The translations under genes and the position numbers were made by a program. The notes below the pieces were generated by a model that saw nothing but the letters and a program-made list of their open reading frames with translations, did no database searches and was not told the DNA's origin. From contig NZ_OY764059.1 in NCBI RefSeq assembly GCF_963668085.1, forward strand, positions 1,178,001 through 1,242,000: DNA of 64,000 nucleotides, written 5' to 3'. This DNA is from an uncultured Ilyobacter sp. Its GTDB lineage: Bacteria > Fusobacteriota > Fusobacteriia > Fusobacteriales > Fusobacteriaceae. Positions 27,329 through 34,974 of this stretch are shown in pieces. Every line of letters begins with the position of its first letter. Position 1 is the first letter of the stretch.

Positions 27329-28117
27329 CTAAGCAAATTTATTTTCTTTCATTCTTTTATATAATTCCTCAACTATTTCAACTGAACTTCCTGTTATTGT
27401 TTCTCTGTCTTCTGCTTTTTCTGGATTGAATATTCTTTCTACCTGAGTTGGCGATCCTTTTAATCCATACATATATTCTTTTTTGTCTGGAAGGTCGTCT
27501 AGAGACATTACTTTTATATCTTTTTGCATTGCAGTAAATTTTCTTTTGTACGATGGAAGTCTAGGAGTGTATATTCCTTTTTCCACCGTGATAAGACACG
27601 GATAAGGTATATCCTGTACCTCTATAGTGTCACCCATGTCGGCCTCTACTGTTATATATTCTTTTCCTATCTCTAGCAATCTGCTTACATTGGCTATATG
27701 TGGAATTGCAAGATATTCAGCCATTTCAGGACCTACCTGAGCTGTATCTCCATCTGTAGTCTGCTTTCCGCATATAATGAGGTCAATATTTCCAAGGGCT
27801 TTTATCCCTTGTGCCAGGGTATAAGAGGTAGCTAGAACGTCTGCCCCTGCAAATCTTCTGTCTGATAAAAGTATTCCTTCATCTGCTCCCATCATAAAAG
27901 ACTCTCTTATTACCTCTTTTGCCTGAGGAGGTCCCATAGAGATTATCCCTATCTCTGAGTTATTCTCTTCTTTAATTTTAAGGGCAGTTTCTAGTGCATA
28001 AAGATCATAAGGGTTAACCTTTGAATCCACACCATCTCTTAAAAGTACACCAGTATCTGGATCTACCTGTACATCACTATTACCTGGTACTTGTTTTACA
28101 CAAACAGCAATTTTCAT
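27329..28117 (-). CDS. lctB: Electron transfer flavoprotein beta subunit
   Basis: A 262-aa EtfB. It opens with MKIAVCVKQVPG, contains ADEGILLSDRRFAGADVLATS and the ICGKQTTDGDTAQVGP signature (about residues 115-130). In bifurcating complexes this subunit carries the FAD that contacts NAD. First structural gene of the lactate operon, with AGGAGG before the ATG and the two regulator operators within 60 bases upstream. Confidence 0.94.
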   Translation of the reverse strand: MKIAVCVKQVPGNSDVQVDPDTGVLLRDGVDSKVNPYDLYALETALKIKEENNSEIGIISMGPPQAKEVIRESFMMGADEGILLSDRRFAGADVLATSYTLAQGIKALGNIDLIICGKQTTDGDTAQVGPEMAEYLAIPHIANVSRLLEIGKEYITVEADMGDTIEVQDIPYPCLITVEKGIYTPRLPSYKRKFTAMQKDIKVMSLDDLPDKKEYMYGLKGSPTQVERIFNPEKAEDRETITGSSVEIVEELYKRMKENKFA

Positions 28118-28133
28118 TTTAAACCTCCTGTTT

Positions 28134-28177
28134 TTGGTCAGACCAATATAAAGATTAAAAAAATTTGGTCAGACCAA
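28134..28177 (-). promoter_or_regulatory. Two identical 13-bp FadR/LldR-type operators
   Basis: TTGGTCAGACCAA occurs at 28134-28146 and again at 28165-28177, centre to centre 31 bases (about three helical turns). This is the TGGTC...GACCA form bound by GntR/FadR-family regulators such as PdhR and LldR. They lie just before lctB and 270 bases downstream of the FadR-family gene. The remaining gap 28178-28446 contains no gene that I can support. Confidence 0.8.
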
Positions 28178-28446
28178 TTATTCTTATAATTAAAAAGAGA
28201 AATCATTTGATCTCCCTTTATTGATCTAATATATGATAGTACTTTTTTTCGTAAAAAGTCAACACTATATCATAAATTACTTTTTTCACTTCAGCCCTTT
28301 GAAATCAAGGTTTGCAGAAGGATTAGTGCACACTAATATCACTTTCCCTTTTGTTTTCAATTACTCCAAGACCTTGTTATTTATTTATTTAATATATAAT
28401 ACATGTGTAATTTTATTTAAAAAAATTAAAATAATATTGTACTTTT

Positions 28447-29115
28447 TTAAATTATAGTTTTCTCTATGTGATCAAAGTGTTCTCTTATTGCTTTTCTAGC
28501 TTTTTCTAAATTCCTTTCTTTTAAAGCGTCTACAATGGCCTGATGATCACTGTCAATTGTTTTCTTTCCAAACTTTTCTATAACCCTCTGCCTAGATGTT
28601 TTTACAGAATTTTCCAAAATATCAGAAACAGAGTTTAATATGGATATTATAAGGGGATTTTTAGAAGCTTTTGCTATAATTGAATGAAACTCCAAGTCTA
28701 CAAGACTCATTTGTGCCTCATCTGTGCTCTCTAAAAGTCTCTGATGAACTTCTTCCATAACCTTTATCTCCTCATCTGTTATTCTATCTACACACAGCTC
28801 TATAGTTGATTCTTCGAGCATTTTTCTCAGCTCATGCACATCACTATAAGAACCATTTTGAAGAGAAAACATTAGGGTTATAGGATTATAAAGCATTTTT
28901 TCAAAATTATTTGTAATATAATTGCCTCCTCCTCTTCTACTTTCTACAAGTCCCATTATTTCTAAAACTTTTATTCCCTCTCTAACAGTAGAACGGCCAA
29001 TATGTAGCTTTTCAGCAAGAACTCTTTCAGGGAGTAATTTGTCCCCGTATTTGATATTCCCTTTTTTAATTCCATTTTTTATATATTCGACAACTATATC
29101 GTATTTTTTTATCAT
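28447..29115 (-). CDS. GntR/FadR-family regulator of the lactate operon
   Basis: A 222-aa regulator: N-terminal GntR winged helix (GDKLLPERVLAEKLHIGRSTVREGIKVLE split over about residues 21-49) and C-terminal all-helical FadR/FCD ligand domain, with the metal-binding acid/His residues expected in LVDLEFHSIIAKAS and the late DHQAIVDAL and HFDHI segments. FCD regulators of this kind often sense lactate, pyruvate or other acids. It is read in the same direction as the lactate genes and its own start lies outside the twin operators, which fits control of the lactate operon (LctA-like in A. woodii). Confidence 0.9.
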   Translation of the reverse strand: MIKKYDIVVEYIKNGIKKGNIKYGDKLLPERVLAEKLHIGRSTVREGIKVLEIMGLVESRRGGGNYITNNFEKMLYNPITLMFSLQNGSYSDVHELRKMLEESTIELCVDRITDEEIKVMEEVHQRLLESTDEAQMSLVDLEFHSIIAKASKNPLIISILNSVSDILENSVKTSRQRVIEKFGKKTIDSDHQAIVDALKERNLEKARKAIREHFDHIEKTII

Positions 29116-29278
29116 TTTTTCCCCCGTATATACTTAGTTTTACTATAATTTATTATAACACTTAAAAACTCCTTTAAAAACCTATATTAATGATTTTAAC
29201 AGTTTATTTTTTCTCTCTATTCTTTGGGAGAAAAAATTTTATATCAACCATGATAATTCTTTTGTTCTTTAGTTATTT

Positions 29279-29350
29279 TCTTACAAAGGCAAAGTCTTTT
29301 GACTTTAATATTCTTAAGATAAATTCAAGAATTTATCTCTATTTCCTTGA
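29279..29350. repeat. Partial copy C of the dispersed repeat
   Basis: TTTTGACTTTAATATTCTTAA followed by an AATTCAAGAATTTATCT dyad (each under 20 bases) matches one end of copies A and B (around 9575-9620). The rest of the gap between the FadR gene and the Cys-rich gene (29116-29506) has only a candidate promoter: TTTACA at 29397 and TATAAT at 29422-29427 with a long spacer. Confidence 0.5.
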
Positions 29351-29506
29351 AATTGAAGCTTAAGTTAATTATTATCTCTAATGTTAAAAAGTTAACTTTA
29401 CATTATACTGCAATTTTATGATATAATTTTTAGTACGACTTTAGCTATCTTTTTATAGTACTAATAAAAATAGTTCTAGTTAAACTTTAAATAGGAGTTG
29501 GTAAAA

Positions 29507-29770
29507 ATGAAATGCCCGTGTAAAGCCACATCATGCTCAAGACATGGAAAATGTGATGAGTGTAGGATGAAACACAGAAATTCAAGAACTGCATGTGTAA
29601 AATATGCCGTAGAAGATAAAAAAGAAAATTTATTTTGTCCTAAAAATAAAAATGATGAACTTTTTGGAAAGTGCTGGACTTGTAGAGAGCAGGCCGAGAT
29701 AAATAACATGCGTCCTCTGTGCCAGGAGATCGGACACAGATTATATAAAGAACACAATCCACAAACTTAG
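29507..29770 (+). CDS. Cysteine-rich 87-aa protein
   Basis: A small protein with ten Cys in 87 residues: MKCPCKATSCSRHGKCDEC, later CVKY, CPKNKN, CWTCREQ and CQEIGH. The pattern CxCxxxxCxRHGKCxxC resembles small Cys-rich proteins of unknown function in anaerobes that probably bind zinc or an iron-sulfur cluster. ATG at 29507 is preceded by TAGGAG; a TTG at 29498 overlaps the site and is less likely. Its terminator has been interrupted by the IS3-family element downstream. Confidence 0.65.
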   Translation: MKCPCKATSCSRHGKCDECRMKHRNSRTACVKYAVEDKKENLFCPKNKNDELFGKCWTCREQAEINNMRPLCQEIGHRLYKEHNPQT

Positions 29771-29782
29771 ATTAATTTGCTT

Positions 29783-29802
29783 ATGGGCTGAAAGGCCCAT
29801 TT
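29783..29802 (+). terminator. Terminator of the Cys-rich gene, split by an IS element
   Basis: ATGGGC-tgaaag-GCCCAT followed by only two T; the rest of the T run (seven T) lies at 31027-31033 on the far side of the IS. Joining both sides gives a standard terminator. Confidence 0.7.
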
Positions 29803-29820
29803 TGGAATGGCAACACTTTT

Positions 29821-30654
29821 TTAGACAACTTTTTTAAGGTTATTCATCTTGTATTCCCCCGGGGTTTGATACCCTAAGGAAGAATGTAGTCTGTGGTTAT
29901 TAAACCAGTTCACATAATCCAATAGCTCATACCTCAATTCTTCCAGAGAATCAAAACACTTCCCTTTAACAAACTCTATTTTCATAGTTTTAAAAGTGGC
30001 TTCTGCCACCGCATTATCATATGGAGTCCCTTTCATACTTAAAGAACGCTTGATATTAAAAGTATCCAGCGTTTTTTCTATCAATTGATTTTTAAATTCA
30101 TTACCTCTGTCTGTATGAAAAATTTTAATTTTTTTAAGATTTCCCTTCACTGTTGAAAAAGCTTTTGCCACAAGAGCGGCATCCTTTTTTCTTCCTGCGC
30201 TATAGCCTATTATTTCTCTGTTAAAAAGATCTATCAAGACACAAATATAGTTCCAGGCGTTTCCAACTCTAACATAGGTTAAATCGCTTACCACAACTTG
30301 AAGATGATCTTGATCATTAAATTTACGCTCAACTAAATTGTCGGCCTTTTCTTCATTAACGTTACCCTTTTGAGGTTTAAATTTAGCTACAGTATATTTT
30401 GAAACCAGTCCCTGTAATCGCATAATACGAGCTATCCTTCTTCTAGAAACTCTATGTCCTAGCTTATAGAGCTCGACCTTTATTCTTCTGGTTCCGTAAT
30501 TTCCTTTGCTATTATCAAAAATATTTTTGATAAGCTTGGCCAGAAGAGAGAAGTTTTTTTTCTTTTTAGCCTTGTAATAATATGTGCTTTTTGAAATTTT
30601 TAGGACACGGCACATTGCTGATACAGAGTATTTGTGGGAATTAGCTTTTATCAC
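29821..30654 (-). CDS. IS3-family transposase OrfB (DDE integrase domain)
   Basis: A 277-aa protein with an HTH_21 segment (SKGNYGTRRIKVEL-like) and an rve core: first Asp in VVSDLTYV, second in FHTDRGNEF, Glu in NAVAEATFKTMK, and the typical NNHRLHSSLGYQTPGEY ending. It starts with GTG two bases after the OrfA stop, in another frame, so production needs reinitiation or frameshifting, as usual for IS3 elements. Both genes are intact and the element could be active. Confidence 0.9.
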   Translation of the reverse strand: MIKANSHKYSVSAMCRVLKISKSTYYYKAKKKKNFSLLAKLIKNIFDNSKGNYGTRRIKVELYKLGHRVSRRRIARIMRLQGLVSKYTVAKFKPQKGNVNEEKADNLVERKFNDQDHLQVVVSDLTYVRVGNAWNYICVLIDLFNREIIGYSAGRKKDAALVAKAFSTVKGNLKKIKIFHTDRGNEFKNQLIEKTLDTFNIKRSLSMKGTPYDNAVAEATFKTMKIEFVKGKCFDSLEELRYELLDYVNWFNNHRLHSSLGYQTPGEYKMNNLKKVV

Positions 30655-30656
30655 AT

Positions 30657-30947
30657 TTACTTTTGTCCTAATATCAGCGCCGCCTGCTTTAAAATATCAT
30701 TTTCCATTTCAAGTTGCTTATTTCTCTTTCTTAAATCTCGGAGTTCTTTTTCTAAAGGGTCGATATTATCTTCTTTTTTGAAAGACCCTGTATTTTCAAA
30801 CTGTCTAATCCAGGAATTGAGTACTGAGGGAGAAAGATCGTACTCTCTAATAATTTCACATTTTCTTTTACCATTGAGATGAAGTTGAACGATTTGGGTT
30901 TTGAATTCATAATTAAAGCTACGTCTTGCTTTAGTTTTCTTAACCAT
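30657..30947 (-). CDS. IS3-family transposase OrfA (HTH)
   Basis: A 96-aa DNA-binding subunit with a helix-turn-helix (IIREYDLSPSVLNSWIRQFE) and a C-terminal leucine-zipper-like coil (LEKELRDLRKRNKQLEMEN, about 65-83). AGGTAATTTTTA lies before the ATG. It pairs with OrfB to form the OrfAB transposase. Confidence 0.9.
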   Translation of the reverse strand: MVKKTKARRSFNYEFKTQIVQLHLNGKRKCEIIREYDLSPSVLNSWIRQFENTGSFKKEDNIDPLEKELRDLRKRNKQLEMENDILKQAALILGQK

Positions 30948-31055
30948 TAAAAATTACCTCCGTTTAGTCATTTAATTTATTCTATATGACCTTAAGAAAA
31001 CTATCCAACTTATTGTAACCTATCCATTTTTTTATTTATACCTTAGAAGGATATA

Positions 31056-31084
31056 TTGTTAAAATACCAAAATTATTGTATACT
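31056..31084 (+). promoter_or_regulatory. Promoter for the 31105 gene
   Basis: TTGTTA (31056-31061), 17-bp spacer, TATACT (31079-31084). The start site would fall almost on the AGGAGG, giving a very short leader. Confidence 0.45.
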
Positions 31085-31104
31085 TTTTTAGGAGGTGGAT
31101 TATT

Positions 31105-31503
31105 ATGTTTAAGTTTACTGTCTTGGCTATGCTGTCTTTCATAGTGTTCTATTTAACCAATCCTACACAGGAAGAATTTCTAGATTTTTATAGTCAAAAA
31201 ATAAATGAGTCTAAAAAAGAAGAGACACTTTCTAAAAAACTTCTCTTGGAAAGTAAGAAAATATTTGCCCAGTTGAAGGTAGATAGAAAAGATAGGTATG
31301 TTTATAGTATGTACACCGTAGATTTTGCAGGAGAGAGAGAGGTATATATAGGGGTTTTTAAAAAATTTATACTTAAAGAAAAAGTTAAATCTGCTGAAGG
31401 CGGGGCTATAAAAACCTATAATAAAATTGTACAGACTGCAGGTACATTCCTTGAAAAAGGCTCCAATAAAGTAGAAGAATTAGTGGAAAATTCATCAAAA
31501 TAA
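31105..31503 (+). CDS. Membrane-anchored small protein, DUF4359-like
   Basis: A 132-aa protein with one N-terminal hydrophobic helix or signal anchor (FTVLAMLSFIVFYL) directly followed by TNPTQEEFLDFYSQ, a pattern like that of DUF4359 proteins (TNP then acidic helix). The rest is charged and has a VYSMYTVDFAGEREVYIGVFKKF beta segment (split by eye). Function unknown. AGGAGGTGG precedes the ATG. Single-gene unit with own terminator; it lies just beyond the IS3-family element. Confidence 0.7.
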   Translation: MFKFTVLAMLSFIVFYLTNPTQEEFLDFYSQKINESKKEETLSKKLLLESKKIFAQLKVDRKDRYVYSMYTVDFAGEREVYIGVFKKFILKEKVKSAEGGAIKTYNKIVQTAGTFLEKGSNKVEELVENSSK

Positions 31504-31522
31504 TTTTTTAAGAGTTGTTAGC

Positions 31523-31547
31523 GGCTCCCTTATGGGGGAGCTTTTTT
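31523..31547 (+). terminator. Terminator of the 31105 gene
   Basis: GGCTCCC-ttat-GGGGGAGC then six T. Confidence 0.85.
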
Positions 31548-31707
31548 CATTTATACCGCATATTTCAAACTTAAGCTTCGACACAATAGTAATATATATC
31601 TTTAACCTCCAAGAAAACTCAAGTTAAAATATTTTAACTTTAATGAAGGAGTTCTAATTTTTTTTTAGAAAATTACCTTAGAGATTATAAAAGGGAGGTA
31701 TTATCAT

Positions 31708-31890
31708 ATGGAGATAGATGCGATGTATATAAAAGACTTAGAGATGGCACTTCACTACGCAGTTCAGTCCATCAAAAAAGAGATAAAAATATGCGAAGAA
31801 ACCTCTGACAAAACCCAAAAGGAAGTACTAGAGGGAAGACTTAAAAAATTTGAGTTTCTAATAAAAAAATTATCAAAAATGCAGCCATAA
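31708..31890 (+). CDS. 60-aa helical protein of unknown function
   Basis: A small, charged, probably all-helical protein (KDLEMALHYAVQSIKKEI, then KEVLEGRLKKFEFLIKKL). No domain recognised. Support: an AAAGGGAGG site ten bases before the ATG and a terminator hairpin that overlaps the stop codon region, so it is a compact transcription unit. Confidence 0.6.
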   Translation: MEIDAMYIKDLEMALHYAVQSIKKEIKICEETSDKTQKEVLEGRLKKFEFLIKKLSKMQP

Positions 31891-31902
31891 AAGCTGCATT
31901 TT
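31878..31902 (+). terminator. Terminator overlapping the end of the 60-aa gene
   Basis: AAATGCAGC-cataaaa-GCTGCATTTT; the stop codon is in the loop. Confidence 0.7.
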
Positions 31903-31936
31903 CATTTGCTTCATTAGATTTTTAAAAAATTTAGTA

Positions 31937-32614
31937 TTAGTAGTTATACTCATCTCCAGGATTTAGTATTACTACATCGCAATCTTTCACAGCCTCCCTA
32001 AACTCATAAGGGTCACTATTTATAACTGGAAATGTCTTATAATGCATAGGAATAGCAACTTTAGGCTTTATAAATTTTACTGCTCTAACTGCATCTTTTA
32101 CATCCATAGTAAAATTCCCCCCTATAGGAACAAGGGCAATATCAATATTCTCTTCTTCAAGAAGTTTCATATCCATGGTAAGGCCGGTGTCCCCTGCATG
32201 ATATATCTTTTTATTAGCCACCTCTATCACAAATCCACCTGGGTTCCCTCCACAGACCATTCCATCTTCGGTAGTTATTCCAGATCCGTGAAGAGCAGGA
32301 GTCATCTTCACCGTCCCAAAGTCCATCTTCACCCTTCCACCTATGTGCATAGTATGTACCTGTACGTCAAATTTCCCAAGGTAAGCCCCTATCTCGTGGT
32401 TGGTTATTATAGTCGCCCCTGTAGCTTTGGCTAGGGGTACAGCATCTCCGAGATGATCTCCGTGTCCGTGGGTCACAAATATATGAGTGAGCTCTCCAAC
32501 TTCATGTGAACTTATTGGAGACTGTGGATTTCCTGTGATAAAAGGATCTATAATGGCCTTAAAAGATCCCTCTTCTAAATAAAAACATGAATGTCCTAAA
32601 AATTTCAATTTCAT
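31937..32614 (-). CDS. UPF0173 metal-dependent hydrolase (metallo-beta-lactamase fold)
   Basis: A 225-aa MBL-fold protein of the UPF0173 (YtkL-like) family. Zinc motif THGHGDHLGDA near residue 50, then HGSGITTEDG, YHAGDTGLTMD and PMHYKTFPV supply the remaining ligands. The substrate of this family is unknown. AGGGAGG lies before the ATG. It is divergent from the L,D-transpeptidase-like gene. Confidence 0.9.
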   Translation of the reverse strand: MKLKFLGHSCFYLEEGSFKAIIDPFITGNPQSPISSHEVGELTHIFVTHGHGDHLGDAVPLAKATGATIITNHEIGAYLGKFDVQVHTMHIGGRVKMDFGTVKMTPALHGSGITTEDGMVCGGNPGGFVIEVANKKIYHAGDTGLTMDMKLLEEENIDIALVPIGGNFTMDVKDAVRAVKFIKPKVAIPMHYKTFPVINSDPYEFREAVKDCDVVILNPGDEYNY

Positions 32615-32887
32615 AAATTACCTCCCTAAAATTCTTTAAAATATTATATTACACACTTTATAAGTATTCAAATAAAACTTTTGAAGACCTTTTATATAAA
32701 TCTATGATAAAATATAAAAACAATCAACTTAAATATAGATTGTTTTTTTTTAAATAATCAACTGTTGTTTTTTAAAGGAAATATTAACTTGATTTTGAAA
32801 AAAAATCTAAACTCTGCTGTAAGATTCTTCATACTATCCCATGAAACCTATAAAAAAATTTCATATATATTGTTAGGAGGACGACCT

Positions 32888-34213
32888 ATGAAAAAATTTC
32901 TACTTTTTCTCTTTACACTGGCCGCTTTTTACGGCTGTGCTTCCTTAGAAGAGGGGAATTCCAAAGTTATACTTCTAGAACATAAATTATCAAAAATACA
33001 AAATGGAAATACCAGTTCTGAAGAAGAAATAAAAAATTACAAAAAAAGAATCTCAGCCTCTAAAAAAGAGATCTCAGAAATAAATCAAAAACTTGTTGAG
33101 ATCAAGGCTCTGGCGGAAGAATCTGAAACTATTCACGTTTTTCAAGAAAAAATTACACCTAATTTAAAATTTGTAAAAAAATATCCAGGAAAACTTCCTG
33201 AAACTTTAAATTACGTCTTTGTAAGAAGCCGACGTATAAATTTGAGAGAGGGACCTACAACTATAAGCACAATTCTCTCTAACGCAAATTATCTAGACAA
33301 ACTTCCTCTCCTTGAGGAGGTCACAAACAAGCAGGGGACAAAATGGTATAAGGTGCTCGACAAAAGAGGCAGAGAAGTATACGTACACTCTAGTGTTGTA
33401 GAAAAAAGAATTTTTAGGTTCAACACTATGGTAGACAACCTAAACAGACTAGACACATTTATAAACAGTGAACTTGAAAAAGACCGAACAATTGCTTTTA
33501 TTCGGGCCTACGTCCCAAATCCAAACAACGTCAATCTGAAAAGAAAAAAAGATAGATATGGAAATGTGGCAGACCAAAGTGCCGTAGCATATTCTGAAAG
33601 AGGAACTCTATTTGTTCCAGACAGTACAATAATCTCGATAGATGAAAATCAAGTTTCTGAAAACGATATGACAGAAATAAAAGTATCTTATGCAACTGAA
33701 AAGTCAATCTCTGTACATAATTCTTTTATATCCAAATCCCCTAAGATAAATCGCTCTCCAAACAGAGCAATTGTTATCGACACTATCAATCAAAACTTTG
33801 GGGTTTTTGAGAGAATGAAAGGTGAGTGGGTTCTCGTATCCTATGTCTATTCCAAAACAGGTTCTAAAAGCCGTCTTGGATTTAGAACCCCAAAAGGATT
33901 TTTCATAGTTCCAAATGCAAAAAAAATTATGACATATAACAGTGAAATTGGAGAAAAACAGGGATATGCCCAATATGCCATTAGATTTTCCGGGGGGGGG
34001 TATATTCACGCCACTCCATTTAGTTATGATGAGGATAAGGAAGCCACCAAAGGGCGGAAAGAGGGGGCTCTCGGGACTTACCCTGGAACCAGAAAATGCG
34101 TAAGAAATAAAGAGGACCATGCTAAATTTTTATTTGACTGGGTTCTCAGAGGAAAAATATCAAATGAAAATTATCAGAGTGTTTATGACAATGTGGCAGT
34201 CATAGTAATGTAA
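32888..34213 (+). CDS. Lipoprotein with SH3 and L,D-transpeptidase (YkuD-like) domain; contains a 9-G tract
   Basis: A 441-aa exported lipoprotein: lipobox AFYGC (Cys17), a coiled coil (about 25-75), a bacterial SH3 domain (about 110-175: NLREGPTTISTIL...GTKWYKVLDKRGREVYVHSS) and a C-terminal YkuD-like domain (about 290-430). The catalytic segment is non-canonical: IHATPF is followed by GTYPGTRKCVRNK instead of the usual SHGCIRM, with Cys as likely nucleophile. Such enzymes cross-link peptidoglycan or attach Lpp. ATG 32888 follows TTAGGAGGA; the longer frame from 32765 would hide the signal peptide. A run of nine G at 33992-34000 encodes Ser-Gly-Gly-Gly within the YkuD domain and could vary in length. 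Confidence 0.85.
   Translation: MKKFLLFLFTLAAFYGCASLEEGNSKVILLEHKLSKIQNGNTSSEEEIKNYKKRISASKKEISEINQKLVEIKALAEESETIHVFQEKITPNLKFVKKYPGKLPETLNYVFVRSRRINLREGPTTISTILSNANYLDKLPLLEEVTNKQGTKWYKVLDKRGREVYVHSSVVEKRIFRFNTMVDNLNRLDTFINSELEKDRTIAFIRAYVPNPNNVNLKRKKDRYGNVADQSAVAYSERGTLFVPDSTIISIDENQVSENDMTEIKVSYATEKSISVHNSFISKSPKINRSPNRAIVIDTINQNFGVFERMKGEWVLVSYVYSKTGSKSRLGFRTPKGFFIVPNAKKIMTYNSEIGEKQGYAQYAIRFSGGGYIHATPFSYDEDKEATKGRKEGALGTYPGTRKCVRNKEDHAKFLFDWVLRGKISNENYQSVYDNVAVIVM
33992..34000 (+). repeat. Poly-G tract (9 G) inside the L,D-transpeptidase-like gene
   Basis: Nine consecutive G in an otherwise AT-rich sequence, at codons about 369-371. A change of one G would shift the frame and remove the catalytic Cys. 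Confidence 0.9.
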
Positions 34214-34216
34214 AGC

Positions 34217-34250
34217 AAAAGCTGAGGATCATTAAGATCCTCAGCTTTTA
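34217..34250. terminator. Bidirectional terminator after the L,D-transpeptidase-like gene
   Basis: AAAAGCTGAGGATC-attaa-GATCCTCAGCTTTT; it overlaps the end of the convergent 34241 gene. Confidence 0.88.
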
Positions 34251-34567
34251 TCTATCCAGTGCTCTAAAAGTTCTTTTGCAAGGAGTGTATCTTTTGGCTT
34301 ATCTTCTGAAACTTCTACCTCCATAGCTTTATTGAGATATACATAATTTACAGCATCACAAATAGGACATTTTGAATAAAGCACCTCAGAATATTTGTAC
34401 ACATAAAGATTATTTATATCTTCTTTTACCGCCTGAAACTCCCAATGAGCCTTTTCCAATTTATTTTTTTTCAAGGCTCTTGGTTTTAACACATCGTAAT
34501 GTTCTTTGCAGTTACAGCAAGACACAATAACTTTTTCATTTTTCTCTTTGACATCAAAAATGCCCAT
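34241..34567 (-). CDS. Small zinc-ribbon-like protein
   Basis: A 108-aa protein with two Cys pairs, VSCCNCKEHY near residue 17 and SKCPICDAVNY near 66, arranged like a split zinc ribbon. There is no signal peptide or membrane segment. ATG at 34567 follows GGGGG by eight bases. Function unknown; it is convergent with the L,D-transpeptidase-like gene and divergent from the lipoprotein operon. Confidence 0.65.
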   Translation of the reverse strand: MGIFDVKEKNEKVIVSCCNCKEHYDVLKPRALKKNKLEKAHWEFQAVKEDINNLYVYKYSEVLYSKCPICDAVNYVYLNKAMEVEVSEDKPKDTLLAKELLEHWIDKS

Positions 34568-34653
34568 AAAAAACACCCCCTATACACTCAAAATATACGG
34601 TGAAATATTATATATCCTCCTTTGTCCAAATAAGAAAATAAATTAAAATTTAG

Positions 34654-34682
34654 TTGATTTATTGGTGCTTACAGGCTAGAAT
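34654..34682 (+). promoter_or_regulatory. Promoter of the Lpp-like/OmpA operon
   Basis: TTGATT (34654-34659), 17-bp spacer, TAGAAT (34677-34682), about 38 bases before the first gene. Confidence 0.65.
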
Positions 34683-34719
34683 TTAGTTATAACACAAAAG
34701 ATTAAGGAGGTATACAATT

Positions 34720-34962
34720 ATGAAGAAAATTTTAATGTCGTTAGCTGTAGTTGCTGTCTTAGCAGGTTGTACTTCATCCAAGGTAGAAGAAGTAAATCAA
34801 AAAATAACAATGCTGGAAAAAAAGGTAGCTGCTGCTGAAAAAACTTCAGTTGGTTTAAAAGATGAGACTATGATCCTAAAAAATGAAACTATGACTTTAG
34901 AGAAAAACGTAGATATGCTAAATACAAAAGTTGAAGCGATCAAAGAATCACTATCTCAGTAA
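34720..34962 (+). CDS. Lpp-like coiled-coil lipoprotein
   Basis: An 80-aa lipoprotein: signal peptide with lipobox VLAGC (Cys17) and a mature part made entirely of a heptad coiled coil (VNQKITMLEKKVAAAEK onward, with the repeated unit ETMILKN/ETMTLEK). Size and structure mimic the murein lipoprotein Lpp, although it lacks the C-terminal Lys that links Lpp to peptidoglycan (ends SLSQ). AAGGAGGT precedes the ATG. It is followed by an OmpA-like lipoprotein 12 bases later, so both are envelope-stabilising candidates. Confidence 0.82.
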   Translation: MKKILMSLAVVAVLAGCTSSKVEEVNQKITMLEKKVAAAEKTSVGLKDETMILKNETMTLEKNVDMLNTKVEAIKESLSQ

Positions 34963-34974
34963 GGAGGGAAATCT

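Larger units (their letters stand above)
29803..31026 (-). mobile_element. IS3-family insertion sequence (IS150-like)
   Basis: About 1.22 kb with two overlapping-phase genes. Imperfect terminal inverted repeats: TGGAATGGCAACACTTTTTT at the left, and on the complementary strand TGGATAGGTTACAATAAGTT at the right; homology runs on into TTTTTTAAGG / TTTTCTTAAGG. The flanks are T runs, consistent with a 3-bp TTT target duplication, but the T run makes the exact duplication ambiguous. Confidence 0.85.

Noticed and set aside
29476..29757. A 93-codon minus-strand frame opposite the Cys-rich gene
   Set aside because: The plus-strand frame has the ribosome binding site, promoter and the meaningful Cys pattern; the minus frame is its mirror.
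33992..34000. The 9-G run as a sequencing error
   Set aside because: The frame is open and continues into the expected domain on both sides, so the length given is consistent; a length difference in part of the population cannot be excluded.
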